Source: Pseudomonas azadiae (lineage in GTDB: Bacteria > Pseudomonadota > Gammaproteobacteria > Pseudomonadales > Pseudomonadaceae). Taken from it: a DNA stretch of 64,000 nt. The notes under the pieces are model-generated. The model saw nothing but the letters and a program-made list of their open reading frames with translations, made no database searches and was not told the DNA's origin. A program made the translations under genes and the position numbers. Of this stretch, positions 1-8,647 are shown in pieces (within the stretch, counting starts at the first letter, position 1; every line of letters begins with the position of its first letter). The stretch covers positions 62,001 to 126,000 of the forward strand of contig NZ_JAHSTY010000001.1 in the NCBI RefSeq assembly GCF_019145355.1, written 5' to 3'.

Positions 1-2
1 AA

Positions 3-2519
3 ATCTGGGAATGGAAAGACCAGTCCGGCGGCAATATCAGCCGTCAGATCCGTCGCCTGGGCTCGTCGGTCGATTGGAGCCGCGAGCGCTTCACCATGGA
101 CGACGGCCTGTCGGAAGCCGTGAAAGAAGCCTTCGTGCGCCTGCATGAAGACGGCCTGATCTACCGCGGCAAGCGCCTGGTCAACTGGGACACCAAGTTG
201 CACACGGCGATTTCCGACCTTGAAGTGGAAAACCACGACGAGAAAGGCTTCCTGTGGAACCTCAAGTACCCGCTGGCCGACGGCGTCAAGACCGCTGAAG
301 GCCACGACTACCTGATTGTCGCCACCACCCGCCCGGAAACCATGCTCGGCGACGCCGCCGTGGCGGTTAACCCGAACGACGAGCGCTACCAGGCGCTGAT
401 CGGCAAGTTCGTCGAGCTGCCGCTGGTTGGCCGCCACATCCCGATCATCGCAGACGACTACTGCGACCCTGCGTTCGGCACCGGCTGCGTGAAAATCACC
501 CCGGCCCACGATTTCAACGACTACGAAGTCGGCAAGCGCCACAATCTGCCGCTGCTGAACATCTTCGACAAGAACGCCGCCGTATTGCCGGCCTGTCAGG
601 TGTTCAACCTGGACGGCACGCTGAACGACAGCATCGACGGCAAGATCCCGGCCGAATACGCAGGCCTTGACCGTTTTGAAGCGCGCAAGCAGATCGTTGC
701 CGCCTTCGACGCCGCCGGCTTGCTGGTCAGCGTCGACGACCACGGTTTGAAAGTGCCGAAGGGCGACCGTTCCGGCACCGTGATCGAACCGTGGCTGACC
801 GACCAGTGGTACGTGTCCACCAAGCCTTTGGCTGAACCAGCCATTGCCGCCGTTGAAGACGGCCGCATCGCGTTCGTGCCTAAACAGTACGAAAACATGT
901 ACTTCTCCTGGATGCGTGACATCCAGGATTGGTGCATCAGCCGTCAGCTGTGGTGGGGCCACCGCATTCCGGCCTGGTACGACGAATCGGGCAAGGTGTA
1001 TGTAGGCCGCGATGAAGCTGAGGTACGTGCCAAGCACAACCTGCCGGCCGACTTGGTCTTGAACCAGGACAACGATGTACTCGACACCTGGTTCAGCGCC
1101 GGGCTGTGGACCTTCTCTACCCTGGGCTGGCCGGAAAAAACCGCGTTCCTCGAAAAATTCCACCCGACCGACGTATTGGTCACCGGCTTCGACATCATTT
1201 TCTTCTGGGTTGCCCGGATGATCATGCTGACCATGCACTTGGTGAAAAACGACGACGGTACGCCGCAGGTGCCGTTCAAGACCGTCTACGTTCACGGCTT
1301 GGTGCGTGACGGGCAAGGCCAGAAGATGTCCAAGTCCAAAGGCAACGTCCTGGACCCACTGGACATCATCGACGGCATCGAACTCGAAGCGCTGGTACAA
1401 AAGCGCACCTCGGGCATGATGCAGCCGAAAATGGCGAAAAAGATCGAGAAGCAGACCCGCGACGAGTTCGCCGACGGTATCGCCAGCTACGGCACCGACG
1501 CCCTGCGCTTTACCTTCTGCTCGCTGGCGTCCACCGGCCGCGACATCAAGTTCGACATGGGCCGCGTCGAAGGCTATCGCAACTTCTGCAACAAGATCTG
1601 GAACGCCGCGCGCTACGTGCTGGACAAGGGCGAGGACTGCGGCCAGAACGGCGAGGCCTTCGAACTGAGCCTGGCCGACCGCTGGATCATCTCGCAACTG
1701 CAGCGCACCGAAGCCGAAGTGACCCGCCAGCTCGACCAGTTCCGTTTCGACCTGGCCGCACAGGCCTTGTACGAGTTCATCTGGAACCAGTATTGCGACT
1801 GGTACCTGGAACTGTCCAAGCCGGTGCTGTGGGACGAAAACGCACCGGTCGAACGCCAGCGCGGCACCCGCCGCACCCTGGTGCGCGTGCTTGAAGTGGC
1901 GCTGCGCCTGGCGCACCCGTTCATGCCGTTCATCACCGAAGAAATCTGGCAGCGCCTGGCGCCGCTGGCCGGTATCGAAGGCAAGACCATCATGCTTCAA
2001 CCTTGGCCGGTGGCCAATGAAGCACGCATCGACGAGGCCGCCGAAAGCGATATCGAATGGCTCAAGACCCTGATGCTCGGCACACGCAACATCCGCGCCG
2101 AGATGAACATCGGGCCGGGCAAACCGTTGGCGGTGTTTGTGAAGAATGCCAGTACCGAAGATCAGCGCCGTCTTACTGAGAACGACGCGCTGCTCAAGAA
2201 GCTGGCGAAGCTGGAGTCGATCACCGTATTGGCTGCTGGCGCCGAGGCACCGCTGTCGGCCACCGCTCTGGTCGGCGACATGGAAGTGCTGGTGCCGATG
2301 GCCGGCCTGATCGACAAGGGCGCGGAACTGGCCCGTCTCGATAAAGAAATTGCGCGCCTGCAAGGCGAAGTGCAGCGGGTGGGCGGCAAGTTGTCCAACG
2401 CGGCATTCGTCGACAAGGCACCGGCTGAGGTGATCGACAAAGAACGCGCCAAATTGGCCGAGGCTGAACAGGCCCTGGGCAAGCTGGCGGAGCAACATGC
2501 GCGGATTTCCAGCCTGTAA
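3..2519 (+). CDS. valS: Valine--tRNA ligase, 3' part (start lies before the window)
   Basis: Cytoplasmic class I aminoacyl-tRNA synthetase charging tRNA-Val. The frame is open from base 3, so the N-terminus and the HIGH motif lie upstream and only the last 838 residues are here. Visible are the editing-domain region ([26 protein letters not shown]), the KMSKS loop ([10 protein letters not shown], nt 1323-1337), the anticodon-binding region, and the C-terminal coiled coil typical of ValRS, rich in Lys, Glu and Leu (about the last 65 residues). A strong intrinsic terminator follows 16 bp after the stop. Nothing is anomalous; identification is secure. Confidence 0.97.
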   Translation: MWEWKDQSGGNISRQIRRLGSSVDWSRERFTMDDGLSEAVKEAFVRLHEDGLIYRGKRLVNWDTKLHTAISDLEVENHDEKGFLWNLKYPLADGVKTAEGHDYLIVATTRPETMLGDAAVAVNPNDERYQALIGKFVELPLVGRHIPIIADDYCDPAFGTGCVKITPAHDFNDYEVGKRHNLPLLNIFDKNAAVLPACQVFNLDGTLNDSIDGKIPAEYAGLDRFEARKQIVAAFDAAGLLVSVDDHGLKVPKGDRSGTVIEPWLTDQWYVSTKPLAEPAIAAVEDGRIAFVPKQYENMYFSWMRDIQDWCISRQLWWGHRIPAWYDESGKVYVGRDEAEVRAKHNLPADLVLNQDNDVLDTWFSAGLWTFSTLGWPEKTAFLEKFHPTDVLVTGFDIIFFWVARMIMLTMHLVKNDDGTPQVPFKTVYVHGLVRDGQGQKMSKSKGNVLDPLDIIDGIELEALVQKRTSGMMQPKMAKKIEKQTRDEFADGIASYGTDALRFTFCSLASTGRDIKFDMGRVEGYRNFCNKIWNAARYVLDKGEDCGQNGEAFELSLADRWIISQLQRTEAEVTRQLDQFRFDLAAQALYEFIWNQYCDWYLELSKPVLWDENAPVERQRGTRRTLVRVLEVALRLAHPFMPFITEEIWQRLAPLAGIEGKTIMLQPWPVANEARIDEAAESDIEWLKTLMLGTRNIRAEMNIGPGKPLAVFVKNASTEDQRRLTENDALLKKLAKLESITVLAAGAEAPLSATALVGDMEVLVPMAGLIDKGAELARLDKEIARLQGEVQRVGGKLSNAAFVDKAPAEVIDKERAKLAEAEQALGKLAEQHARISSL

Positions 2520-2535
2520 GGTGTAAGCCGTGTAG

Positions 2536-2563
2536 AAAAAGAGACCTTCGGGTCTCTTTTTTT
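2536..2563 (+). terminator. Intrinsic terminator of valS
   Basis: A GAGACC stem, TTCG-type loop and GGTCTC stem are followed by seven T residues, 16 bp after the valS stop. The A-run on the 5' side would also allow use from the other strand, but no leftward gene needs it. Confidence 0.9.
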
Positions 2564-2602
2564 CGCTGGATAGTCCCGATTTCCTGCTGGCAACACGGTC
2601 AG

Positions 2603-2690
2603 TGTGGGAGCGGGCTTGCTCGCGAAAGCGGTGTATCAGATACACAGTCAGTGACTGACCCAACGCTTTCGCGAGCAAGCCAGCTCCCAC
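2603..2690. repeat. REP doublet, 'gcgggcttgctcgcgaaagcg' family
   Basis: Two near-perfect inverted arms (GTGGGAGCGGGCTTGCTCGC and its complement near 2668-2690) flank a spacer of about 35 bp. This is the Pseudomonas intergenic REP-doublet type. A related copy sits at 4556-4651. Confidence 0.85.
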
Positions 2691-2756
2691 AGTTAAGTGA
2701 GTTGGGCTCAGAATGTGTGACAATGCCCACCACTTTGAGCCAACACCAGAATCAAC

Positions 2757-3776
2757 ATGACCGCCCCCACTACGCCAAAACCTCCGCGCAAGAAGCCTAA
2801 GACCGCAGCCACGGCCAAACCCGTCGCACCGCGCAAAGAGGCCACCCTGCACCCGCGCAACCGCCACACAGGCCGTTACGACTTCCCGGCGCTGATCAAG
2901 ACCACGCCGGAACTGGCGCAATTCGTGATCATCAACCCCTACGGCAAGGAAAGCATCGACTTCGCCAGCCCCGATGCGGTGCGGGTGTTCAACCGGGCGT
3001 TGCTCAAGTCGTTCTATGGCATCCAGCATTGGGACATCCCGGCCGATTACCTGTGCCCGCCGGTGCCAGGCCGTGCCGACTATGTGCACTTCCTCGCCGA
3101 CCTGCTGGCCAGCACCAACGAAGGCAAGATCCCGCGCGGGTCGATCGTCAAGGTGCTGGACATCGGCATGGGCGCCAACTGCGTCTACCCGCTGATTGGC
3201 TACATGGAGTACCGCTGGAACTTCCTCGGCTCGGAGGTCGACCCCACCGCCGTGGCCGCCGCCAAGGCCATCGTGCAGTCCAACGACCTGAGCAAGGTCA
3301 TCCAACTGCGCCTGCAAAGCAATCCCAAGCACATCCTGCTGGGCCTGCTTGAACCGGGTGAGCGCTTTGACCTGACCATGTGCAATCCGCCGTTCCATGC
3401 GTCCATGGAAGAAGCCACCAAGGGCAGCGAGCGCAAGTGGCGTGCGTTGGGCAAGGCTGATCCCAAGCGCAAGTTGCCGGTGCTGAACTTTGGTGGCCAA
3501 TCGGCCGAGTTGTGGTGCCCAGGTGGTGAAGCGCGCTTTGTGACGCAGTTGATCGCCGAGAGCGCGAATTTTGCTCATAAGGTATTGTGGTTCAGCACCT
3601 TGGTGTCAAAAGCGTCGAACTTGCCAGCAATCGAGACCGCCTTGAAAAAAGCCGGCGTGCTGGAAAGCCAAGTGGTGGAAATGTCCCAGGGGCAGAAACA
3701 AAGCCGCTTTGTAGCCTGGACCTTTCAAACCAAGAATGAACAGCAGATCTGGCGCCAACGCTGGGTACGCGACTGA
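2757..3776 (+). CDS. rlmF: 23S rRNA (adenine(1618)-N(6))-methyltransferase RlmF
   Basis: S-adenosylmethionine-dependent methyltransferase that modifies A1618 of 23S rRNA. The 339-aa protein has a basic Pro/Lys/Ala-rich N-terminus (about residues 1-30), a SAM-binding glycine region ([15 protein letters not shown]), and the N6-adenine methyltransferase motif NPPF at about residue 210 ([13 protein letters not shown]). Length and motif order fit RlmF/YbiN. It is flanked by a REP and a terminator, so it is probably monocistronic. The ribosome-binding site before ATG 2757 is weak. Confidence 0.95.
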   Translation: MTAPTTPKPPRKKPKTAATAKPVAPRKEATLHPRNRHTGRYDFPALIKTTPELAQFVIINPYGKESIDFASPDAVRVFNRALLKSFYGIQHWDIPADYLCPPVPGRADYVHFLADLLASTNEGKIPRGSIVKVLDIGMGANCVYPLIGYMEYRWNFLGSEVDPTAVAAAKAIVQSNDLSKVIQLRLQSNPKHILLGLLEPGERFDLTMCNPPFHASMEEATKGSERKWRALGKADPKRKLPVLNFGGQSAELWCPGGEARFVTQLIAESANFAHKVLWFSTLVSKASNLPAIETALKKAGVLESQVVEMSQGQKQSRFVAWTFQTKNEQQIWRQRWVRD

Positions 3777-3930
3777 TAAATCGCATGCAACAAAAAACCG
3801 TGCTCGGATTGCTCCGAAGCACGGTTTTTTACTGCGTCTTACTTATTGACAGCGTCGGTCAGTCATTTTCAGTATACCAACGCTTGGCAAAGTGATTTCT
3901 TCGTCGACGCCATCTGCTTTTTGCAGCAAC
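3777..3930 (-). pseudogene. Decayed partial copy of the hupN 3' end plus its terminator
   Basis: This stretch repeats, in order, sequence found at the end of hupN. Bases about 3777-3870 match 4665-4750: the terminator hairpin, the last codons of hupN (LTDAVNK, here preceded by a stop), and the word GCGTCTTACTT. Bases about 3871-3915 match 4848-4893 (TTTCAG..CCAACGC.TGGCAAAGTGATTTC). About 100 bp between the two blocks is deleted relative to hupN, and point changes break the frame. It is non-coding. Together with the intact gene it forms a direct repeat bracketing the 3930-4660 segment, suggesting duplication during insertion of that segment. Confidence 0.8.
3792..3830. terminator. Hairpin terminator after rlmF (copy of the hupN terminator)
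   Basis: AAAAAACCGTGCTcGGA..TCCGaAGCACGGTTTTTT forms a long stem with A and T tracts on either side, so it can stop transcription in both directions. It lies just after rlmF and is nearly the same sequence as the hupN terminator at 4678-4718. Confidence 0.85.
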
Positions 3931-4367
3931 TAATTAGACACAGGTGGAACATTCACCTGACCGGTCCCCGGCGTGCCAGGCGCTTCATCAGCTTTTACAC
4001 CTGTAGAGACCCATACCTTCGACGTGACAACAAACACAACGCTGTGTTTGGGTGCAAGAGTCAGCGGAGAAGTCAGATTGGTATTATTGGTGCCAATCAC
4101 TATATCCTTTGAACCCCGATTATAAATACCGAGTTTTTTACCCTCTCTAAGAGAGCCCCCTGCAACGCCAATATTGACTGGGCTCGCATAACCCACAGAG
4201 GCATCGGTATCACTTACATAAAACGCACTGGTACCTGCCGACTCTACAATAATGGTTCCTGCGGACTGACCGCTCTGCGTGTTCTCTACAGGACTTTCCC
4301 CAGCCGCCCATGCATTTGCCGCCAGTAAAAAAGCCCCAACCAAGCTTGCCAAACGGTACTTATTCAT
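3930..4367 (-). CDS. Small secreted protein of unknown function, low GC
   Basis: A 145-aa protein of unrecognised family. It has a clear Sec signal peptide (MNKYRLASLVGAFLLAANAWA, cleavage predicted after AWA, residue about 21), then an acidic, Ser/Thr/Gly/Val-rich region that looks beta-rich, and a Pro-rich C-terminus (EAPGTPGTGQVNVPP). There are no cysteines in the mature part. A good ribosome-binding site (AAGGAA) precedes the ATG. Codon use is visibly more A/T-rich than in all neighbours, and the gene sits between two copies of the hupN end, so acquisition by transfer is likely. A periplasmic or extracellular location is inferred. Function unknown. Confidence 0.65.
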   Translation of the reverse strand: MNKYRLASLVGAFLLAANAWAAGESPVENTQSGQSAGTIIVESAGTSAFYVSDTDASVGYASPVNIGVAGGSLREGKKLGIYNRGSKDIVIGTNNTNLTSPLTLAPKHSVVFVVTSKVWVSTGVKADEAPGTPGTGQVNVPPVSN

Positions 4368-4555
4368 CTCACTAGTTCCTTCATTTAGGCTGATGATTGC
4401 TCTTCACTCAAATTAGAAACTACCACACAGAAAATTAAACTCTCTACTGTTAGAAATAACAGTTCAGTCGACCATTAAGAAATAAAAATCTCTATTATTA
4501 TTCTGATTAGAGTGCTGCTTTTTAAAGCAAGTAATATCATCCTCCGCTCACCTTC
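4368..4555. other. AT-rich spacer upstream of the secreted-protein gene
   Basis: About 190 bp much richer in A/T than the rest of the window. It probably carries the leftward promoter of the small secreted-protein gene. I see no coding potential in it and no clear repeat. Confidence 0.5.
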
Positions 4556-4651
4556 TAGGAGCGAGCTTGCTCGCGAAGATCTCATAGGCACCACGTACAT
4601 CCAGGATGACCGCGTTATCGTTAACGTTCTTCGCGAGCAAGCTCGCTCCTA
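4556..4651. repeat. REP doublet, 'gagcttgctcgcgaag' family
   Basis: TAGGAGCGAGCTTGCTCGCG and its inverted partner CGCGAGCAAGCTCGCTCCTA enclose a spacer of about 55 bp. It is related to the copy at 2603-2690 and lies at the hupN-side edge of the inserted low-GC segment. Confidence 0.85.
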
Positions 4652-4677
4652 CGGTAAGACGTAAAATCGCAGGCAAC

Positions 4678-4718
4678 AAAAAACCGTGCCCGGATTGCTC
4701 CGGAGCACGGTTTTTTTT
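4678..4718 (-). terminator. Terminator of hupN
   Basis: AAAAAACCGTGCCCGGA..TCCGGAGCACGGTTTTTTTT is a long perfect stem with A/T tracts, placed 9 bp beyond the hupN stop on the minus strand. Confidence 0.9.
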
Positions 4719-4726
4719 GCTGCGTC

Positions 4727-5008
4727 TTACTTGTTAACAGCGTCGGTCAGGCCTTTGGCCACAACCAGCTTGATAACTTTCTTGGCAGCGATTTCGATGG
4801 CAGCGCCAGTCGAAGGGTTACGGCCAGTACGGGCAGGACGCTCGGTCACTTTCAGTTTGCCAACGCCTGGCAAAGTGATTTCGCCGCCGTTTTCCAGCTG
4901 ATCAGCAACAACTTGGCTCAGTTGGTCCAGCAGAGCGCGCACGGTGGTTTTCGGTGCGTCTACTGCTTCAGCCAGGTCAGCGATCAGTTGGTCTTTAGTA
5001 ATAGCCAT
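4727..5008 (-). CDS. hupN: HU-family nucleoid DNA-binding protein (HupN type)
   Basis: A 93-aa HU-like protein that binds and bends DNA as a dimer in the nucleoid. It has the N-terminal helical dimerisation part (MAITKDQLIADLAEAVDA), the ITLPGVGKL turn, and the beta-arm with the conserved TGRNPSTG at residues 61-68 carrying the intercalating proline. It differs from the HupA/HupB types at the start (MAITKDQL) and resembles the third Pseudomonas HU paralogue, which lies next to valS in other pseudomonads. The symbol is assigned from that memory; the family call is secure. The gene is monocistronic with its own terminator. Confidence 0.9.
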   Translation of the reverse strand: MAITKDQLIADLAEAVDAPKTTVRALLDQLSQVVADQLENGGEITLPGVGKLKVTERPARTGRNPSTGAAIEIAAKKVIKLVVAKGLTDAVNK

Positions 5009-5404
5009 TGTGGTGTTCCTTCCCTATCAAATTCATATGGATTGCAGAGTGCAGTGTCAGCCATCGAGCCCGACCGTCAAGGCCTGGCACCCCCGGCTAT
5101 AACCACGGAGATCGGGGTTATAGATGCTTGAAACGGGGATTGGTTCGACCTGACAGATGCTGAATGCACGCTTATCGCCGAGACTTGGCGTAAGACCGCG
5201 CAAAACTAGCACAGAGACGGGGAAATATCCGCCTCTACCTACCCATTTGGTCAGCTTTATCGCTCAAAACCGTGAAAAAAAGACATATCGCCCGTCGGAC
5301 TGCTGCCTAAACCGCCTTCCAAGCGTGTCTTGGCCAATGGGTGCGGTACACTGGGCGACTTTTTGGGGAGGCTCACCGCTCCCCTTCAACCAGCCGAGAA
5401 GCCT

Positions 5405-6409
5405 ATGCCGATCCGTCATTGCATCGTCCACCTGATCGACAAAAAACCCGACGGCACACCCGCAGTTCTCCATGCCCGCGACTCCGAGCTTGCCGAGTCG
5501 GCCGCCATCGAGAACATGCTTGCCGACCTCAACGAGAGCTATAACGCCAAACAAGGCAAGGCCTGGGGTTTCTTCCATGCCGAGTCCGGCGCGCACCCGT
5601 TCAGCGGCTGGTTGAAGGAGTATTTCGACGGCGGGCAGGATTTCACCACCTTCAGCCGCACGGCCGTGGAACACCTGCAGAAGCTGATGGAAGAATCCAA
5701 CCTCTCCGTCGGCGGCCACGTGCTGTTTGCCCACTATCAGCAAGGCATGACCGATTATTTGGCCATTGCCCTGCTGCACCACAGCGAAGGCGTGGCGGTG
5801 ACCGACGAGCTGGACGTGACCCCGTCGCGCCACCTGGACCTGGGCCAGTTGCACCTGGCGGCGCGCATCAACGTCTCCGAGTGGCAGAACAACAAGCAGT
5901 CCAAGCAGTACATCTCATTTATCAAAGGCAAGAACGGCAAGAAAGTCTCGGAGTACTTCCGTGACTTCATCGGCTGCCAGGAAGGCGTCGACGGCCCGGG
6001 CGAGACCCGCACCCTGCTCAAGGCCTTCAGTGACTTCGTCGAGAGCGAAGACCTGCCCGATGAATCCGCCCGCGAAAAAACCAAGACCCTGGTGGACTAC
6101 GCCAGCAGCCAGGCCAAGCTCGGCGAGCCCATGGGTCTGGAAGAACTGTCGGGCTTGATCGATGAAGATCGGCCCAAAGCGTTCTACGACCATATCCGCA
6201 ACAAGGATTACGGCCTGTCGCCGGAGATTCCGGCGGATAAACGCACGCTCAACCAGTTCCGCCGCTTCACCGGCCGCGCCGAGGGTTTGTCCATCAGCTT
6301 TGAAGCGCACCTGCTGGGCGACAAGATCGAGTACGACGAAGCTGCCGGCACCTTGATCATCAAGGGCCTGCCAACCCAACTGACCGACCAGCTCAAGCGC
6401 CGTAACTGA
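5405..6409 (+). CDS. yejK: Nucleoid-associated protein YejK/NdpA
   Basis: A 334-aa cytosolic nucleoid-associated protein of the YejK (NdpA, 37-kDa nucleoid protein) family; its role in DNA organisation is not well defined. The start at ATG 5405 ([13 protein letters not shown]) matches the family. The frame can be extended upstream to 5330, but the added residues look unrelated. Family stretches include [20 protein letters not shown] and [21 protein letters not shown]. It overlaps the next gene by one base (TGATG), so the two are translationally coupled. Confidence 0.93.
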   Translation: MPIRHCIVHLIDKKPDGTPAVLHARDSELAESAAIENMLADLNESYNAKQGKAWGFFHAESGAHPFSGWLKEYFDGGQDFTTFSRTAVEHLQKLMEESNLSVGGHVLFAHYQQGMTDYLAIALLHHSEGVAVTDELDVTPSRHLDLGQLHLAARINVSEWQNNKQSKQYISFIKGKNGKKVSEYFRDFIGCQEGVDGPGETRTLLKAFSDFVESEDLPDESAREKTKTLVDYASSQAKLGEPMGLEELSGLIDEDRPKAFYDHIRNKDYGLSPEIPADKRTLNQFRRFTGRAEGLSISFEAHLLGDKIEYDEAAGTLIIKGLPTQLTDQLKRRN

Positions 6410-6759
6410 TGCTTGGCGGGGTTTTCAAGAAAGTCCTGCTGGTGTTGCTGGTCGTGGTGGTGATCCAGAACTGGGGCAAGATCGAGCGGGTGTTCAACCC
6501 GTCGCAGGTGGTTTCGCAGCAGATCCGCGCTTCAGCGCGGGTGACGCTGTATGCCACCGAGTGGTGCGGCTACTGCAAGCAGATCCGCCGCTTCCTCGAC
6601 CAGAAGGGCATCCCCTACGAAGTGTTCGATATCGAGAAGGATGCCCAGGCGCGCAAGGCGTATGAGGCGTTGGGCGGTGGCGGGATTCCATTCGTGGCGG
6701 TCAACGGCACTTTGATCCGCGACTACAGCCCCGAGAAGATCATGGCAGCGCTGGAGTAA
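6409..6759 (+). CDS. Membrane-anchored glutaredoxin-like protein
   Basis: A 116-aa protein with one N-terminal hydrophobic segment (residues about 6-20) and a glutaredoxin fold with the dithiol site Cys53-Gly-Tyr-Cys56 (TEWCGYCKQIRRF). It also has the cis-proline region GGIPFVAVNG. It probably performs thiol-disulfide exchange at the membrane; the side depends on topology, which the sequence does not settle. The start overlaps the yejK stop. It converges directly on the leftward fecR-like gene with no gap and no visible terminator. Confidence 0.88.
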   Translation: MLGGVFKKVLLVLLVVVVIQNWGKIERVFNPSQVVSQQIRASARVTLYATEWCGYCKQIRRFLDQKGIPYEVFDIEKDAQARKAYEALGGGGIPFVAVNGTLIRDYSPEKIMAALE

Positions 6760-7737
6760 TCAGCGCAGCACAATCATCCGGCCCAGTACGCTGTGCTGCT
6801 CGAACCCCAGCACAGCCTGCAAGGCATTGAGCACCGCCCGCGGGTCCTTGCTCGGGAAGCTGCCGCTGACGCGCCGGGCGCCCAACTCGCCGTTGAGCAA
6901 CAGGATGCGACCCGGGTAGTAACGTTCAAGGTCCTTGAGCACGTCGGCCAGGGGCGCCTTGTAGTAGTTGAGCCAGCCATCGCGCCAGGCCAGGCGGGCT
7001 TCGCTGTCGACCGCGTGCAGCGGGTCGGCGACGCCGTCTGCGTAAGCCACTTGCTGTCCTGCTGCAAGAATTCGCTGCTGCCCCTGGCTGGATGGCTTCA
7101 CGCCAACCCGCCCGGAGAGCACCGTTACCTGCGCGCCCGCCGGTTGCAGTCGCACCTCGAATTGCGTCCCCAACACCCGCGCTTCGCCGCTGCCAGCCTC
7201 TACGACGAAGGGCTCACCGGTGTGGGCCACGCTGAAAAAGCCGGCGCCACGACGCAGTTGGATATGCCGCTCACCCTGGCTGAAGTTGACGGCAATGGCG
7301 CTGTCGGCATCGAGGGTGACCTGGGATTGGTCGGCCAGCGTGACAGTCTTGACCTCCCCCGGCGCCGTCACGTAATCGGCGCCAAGGTCATCGAACCAAC
7401 GCGACGGCTGCCAGCCGGCGCCCGTGGCGATCATCAGCATCAGGCAGGCCGCCATCGCCAGCGCGCCGGACCAACGCAGCGTCCGTGAGCGCTTCGATGT
7501 GTTCATCGCCTTGAGGTAGCCCTGCAGCGCAACCGCCTCCTCGTCCGCCAGTGTTCGCGCTGGCACTTCGCTCAGCTCCCACAGCACCTGGGCCCGCGAA
7601 TAAGCCTCGACATGCGCAGGGTCCGCCCGCAGCCAGCGGCTGAAAGTGGCTTGGTCGGCGCTGCTGGGTTGGTCATGCAGCCGGCTCAGCCAGGCCAGTG
7701 CGGCGTGTTCCTGGTCGGGCGTGGGGGTGACGTTCAC
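6760..7737 (-). CDS. FecR-family anti-sigma / signal-transducing protein
   Basis: A 325-aa inner-membrane regulator that relays occupancy of a TonB-dependent receptor to an ECF sigma factor. Visible parts are a cytoplasmic N-terminal DUF4880-type domain (about residues 10-50, AALAWLSRLHDQP..FSRWLRADPAHVEAY), one membrane helix (about 88-108), a periplasmic FecR domain (about 120-210), and a C-terminal STN-like part (LADVLKDLERYYPGRILL). The start is GTG 7737 and shares GTGA with the sigma stop. It is last in the five-gene operon. No receptor gene lies beside it, so its partner is not identified. Confidence 0.9.
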   Translation of the reverse strand: MNVTPTPDQEHAALAWLSRLHDQPSSADQATFSRWLRADPAHVEAYSRAQVLWELSEVPARTLADEEAVALQGYLKAMNTSKRSRTLRWSGALAMAACLMLMIATGAGWQPSRWFDDLGADYVTAPGEVKTVTLADQSQVTLDADSAIAVNFSQGERHIQLRRGAGFFSVAHTGEPFVVEAGSGEARVLGTQFEVRLQPAGAQVTVLSGRVGVKPSSQGQQRILAAGQQVAYADGVADPLHAVDSEARLAWRDGWLNYYKAPLADVLKDLERYYPGRILLLNGELGARRVSGSFPSKDPRAVLNALQAVLGFEQHSVLGRMIVLR

Positions 7738-8312
7738 GGTGCGTTCCCTGGCGTGCGTGGGGTCGATGGCTCGCGAAGGCTGGCTTTGCAGGCTTCGAGG
7801 GCGCGCATCATATGTTTTTCCACCGCGCTTTGGGACAGGCCCATGGCCTTGGCGATCTCTGCGTACTTGCGGCCATGGATACGGTTGAGCAGGAAGATCT
7901 GCCGCGTGCGTTCCGGCAAGCTGCGCAGTGCGGCCTCGACGTGGCGCAGATCATTGCCGGCTTCGAGTGCCGCCTGGGGTTCGCAGCCCTGATTGTCCTG
8001 TTGTTCAGGCAGCCAGCCCTCGCTACCGCGTGCACGTGCGCCTTCGCTGCGCAGGTGGTCGATGGCGATATTACCGGCGCAACGCAACAGGTAGGTGCTG
8101 AGCTCTTCGACCTGCACCAACGGCCGGCGCCAGAAGCGCAGGAACAAATCCTGCACCAAGTCGGCCGCCGTGGCGCGGCAACCCACGCGGCGGTTCACCA
8201 GAGCTTCCATCTGCGAACGCTGGGACAGGAACACCTGCAAAAAATGCGCACGCCCACCTGCCGCCTCAGCGTGCTGGCCGTCCTGGGAGTCGGGTGGGGG
8301 GCTGATCATCAT
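7734..8312 (-). CDS. ECF sigma factor, FecI-like
   Basis: A roughly 192-aa extracytoplasmic-function sigma-70 factor of the iron-starvation type. Region 2 is at FLSQRSQMEALVNRR through DLVQDLFLRFWRRP, and region 4 is at LPERTRQIFLLNRIHGRKYAEIAKAMGLSQ. I chose ATG 8312 (MMISPPPDSQD). The frame stays open further upstream, but those residues overlap the DUF3325 gene and look meaningless. The start has no strong ribosome-binding site, so translation may be coupled to the gene 8 bp upstream. It overlaps the fecR-like gene by 4 bp, as cognate sigma/anti-sigma pairs do. Confidence 0.88.
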   Translation of the reverse strand: MMISPPPDSQDGQHAEAAGGRAHFLQVFLSQRSQMEALVNRRVGCRATAADLVQDLFLRFWRRPLVQVEELSTYLLRCAGNIAIDHLRSEGARARGSEGWLPEQQDNQGCEPQAALEAGNDLRHVEAALRSLPERTRQIFLLNRIHGRKYAEIAKAMGLSQSAVEKHMMRALEACKASLREPSTPRTPGNAP

Positions 8313-8320
8313 CGGTCGGT

Positions 8321-8647
8321 TCAGAGAGTGGCGAAGGCCGCAACCGGACTGACCAGCAGGCCGACGCCCGCCAGGATCAACGCCAGCCTTGGCCGATACG
8401 GCAGCAGCAGCACCAGCAGCAATACGCTGAGCATCAATACGGCGCACCACTGCACCAAGCCCTGGCCCCAACCGGCAACGGCGACTGCCGGCCAGATCGC
8501 CACGGTCAGCAGCAACCCTCCCAGCACACGCAAGCCCAGGCGCCGACGCGGCGACGGTTTGCTGTGCAGCAGTTCGCCATGGTGACGGTCGGTAGACAGG
8601 CACAGTGCCACGAAGCCGGCGTAACACATCAGCAATGCGAGGAGCAT
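8321..8647 (-). CDS. DUF3325 small membrane protein
   Basis: A 108-aa hydrophobic protein with three predicted membrane helices (about residues 1-18, 38-62 and 66-105). It matches the DUF3325 type found beside PepSY proteins in iron-uptake operons. Its ATG directly follows the PepSY stop (TGAATG), indicating coupled translation. Its biochemical role is unknown; context suggests an accessory part of a siderophore-iron reduction or export step at the inner membrane. Confidence 0.8.
   Translation of the reverse strand: MLLALLMCYAGFVALCLSTDRHHGELLHSKPSPRRRLGLRVLGGLLLTVAIWPAVAVAGWGQGLVQWCAVLMLSVLLLVLLLPYRPRLALILAGVGLLVSPVAAFATL

Noticed and set aside
3846..4112. An 88-aa rightward frame over the hupN remnant
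   Set aside because: It spans the decayed repeat and runs antisense to the secreted-protein gene, which has a signal peptide and a ribosome-binding site.
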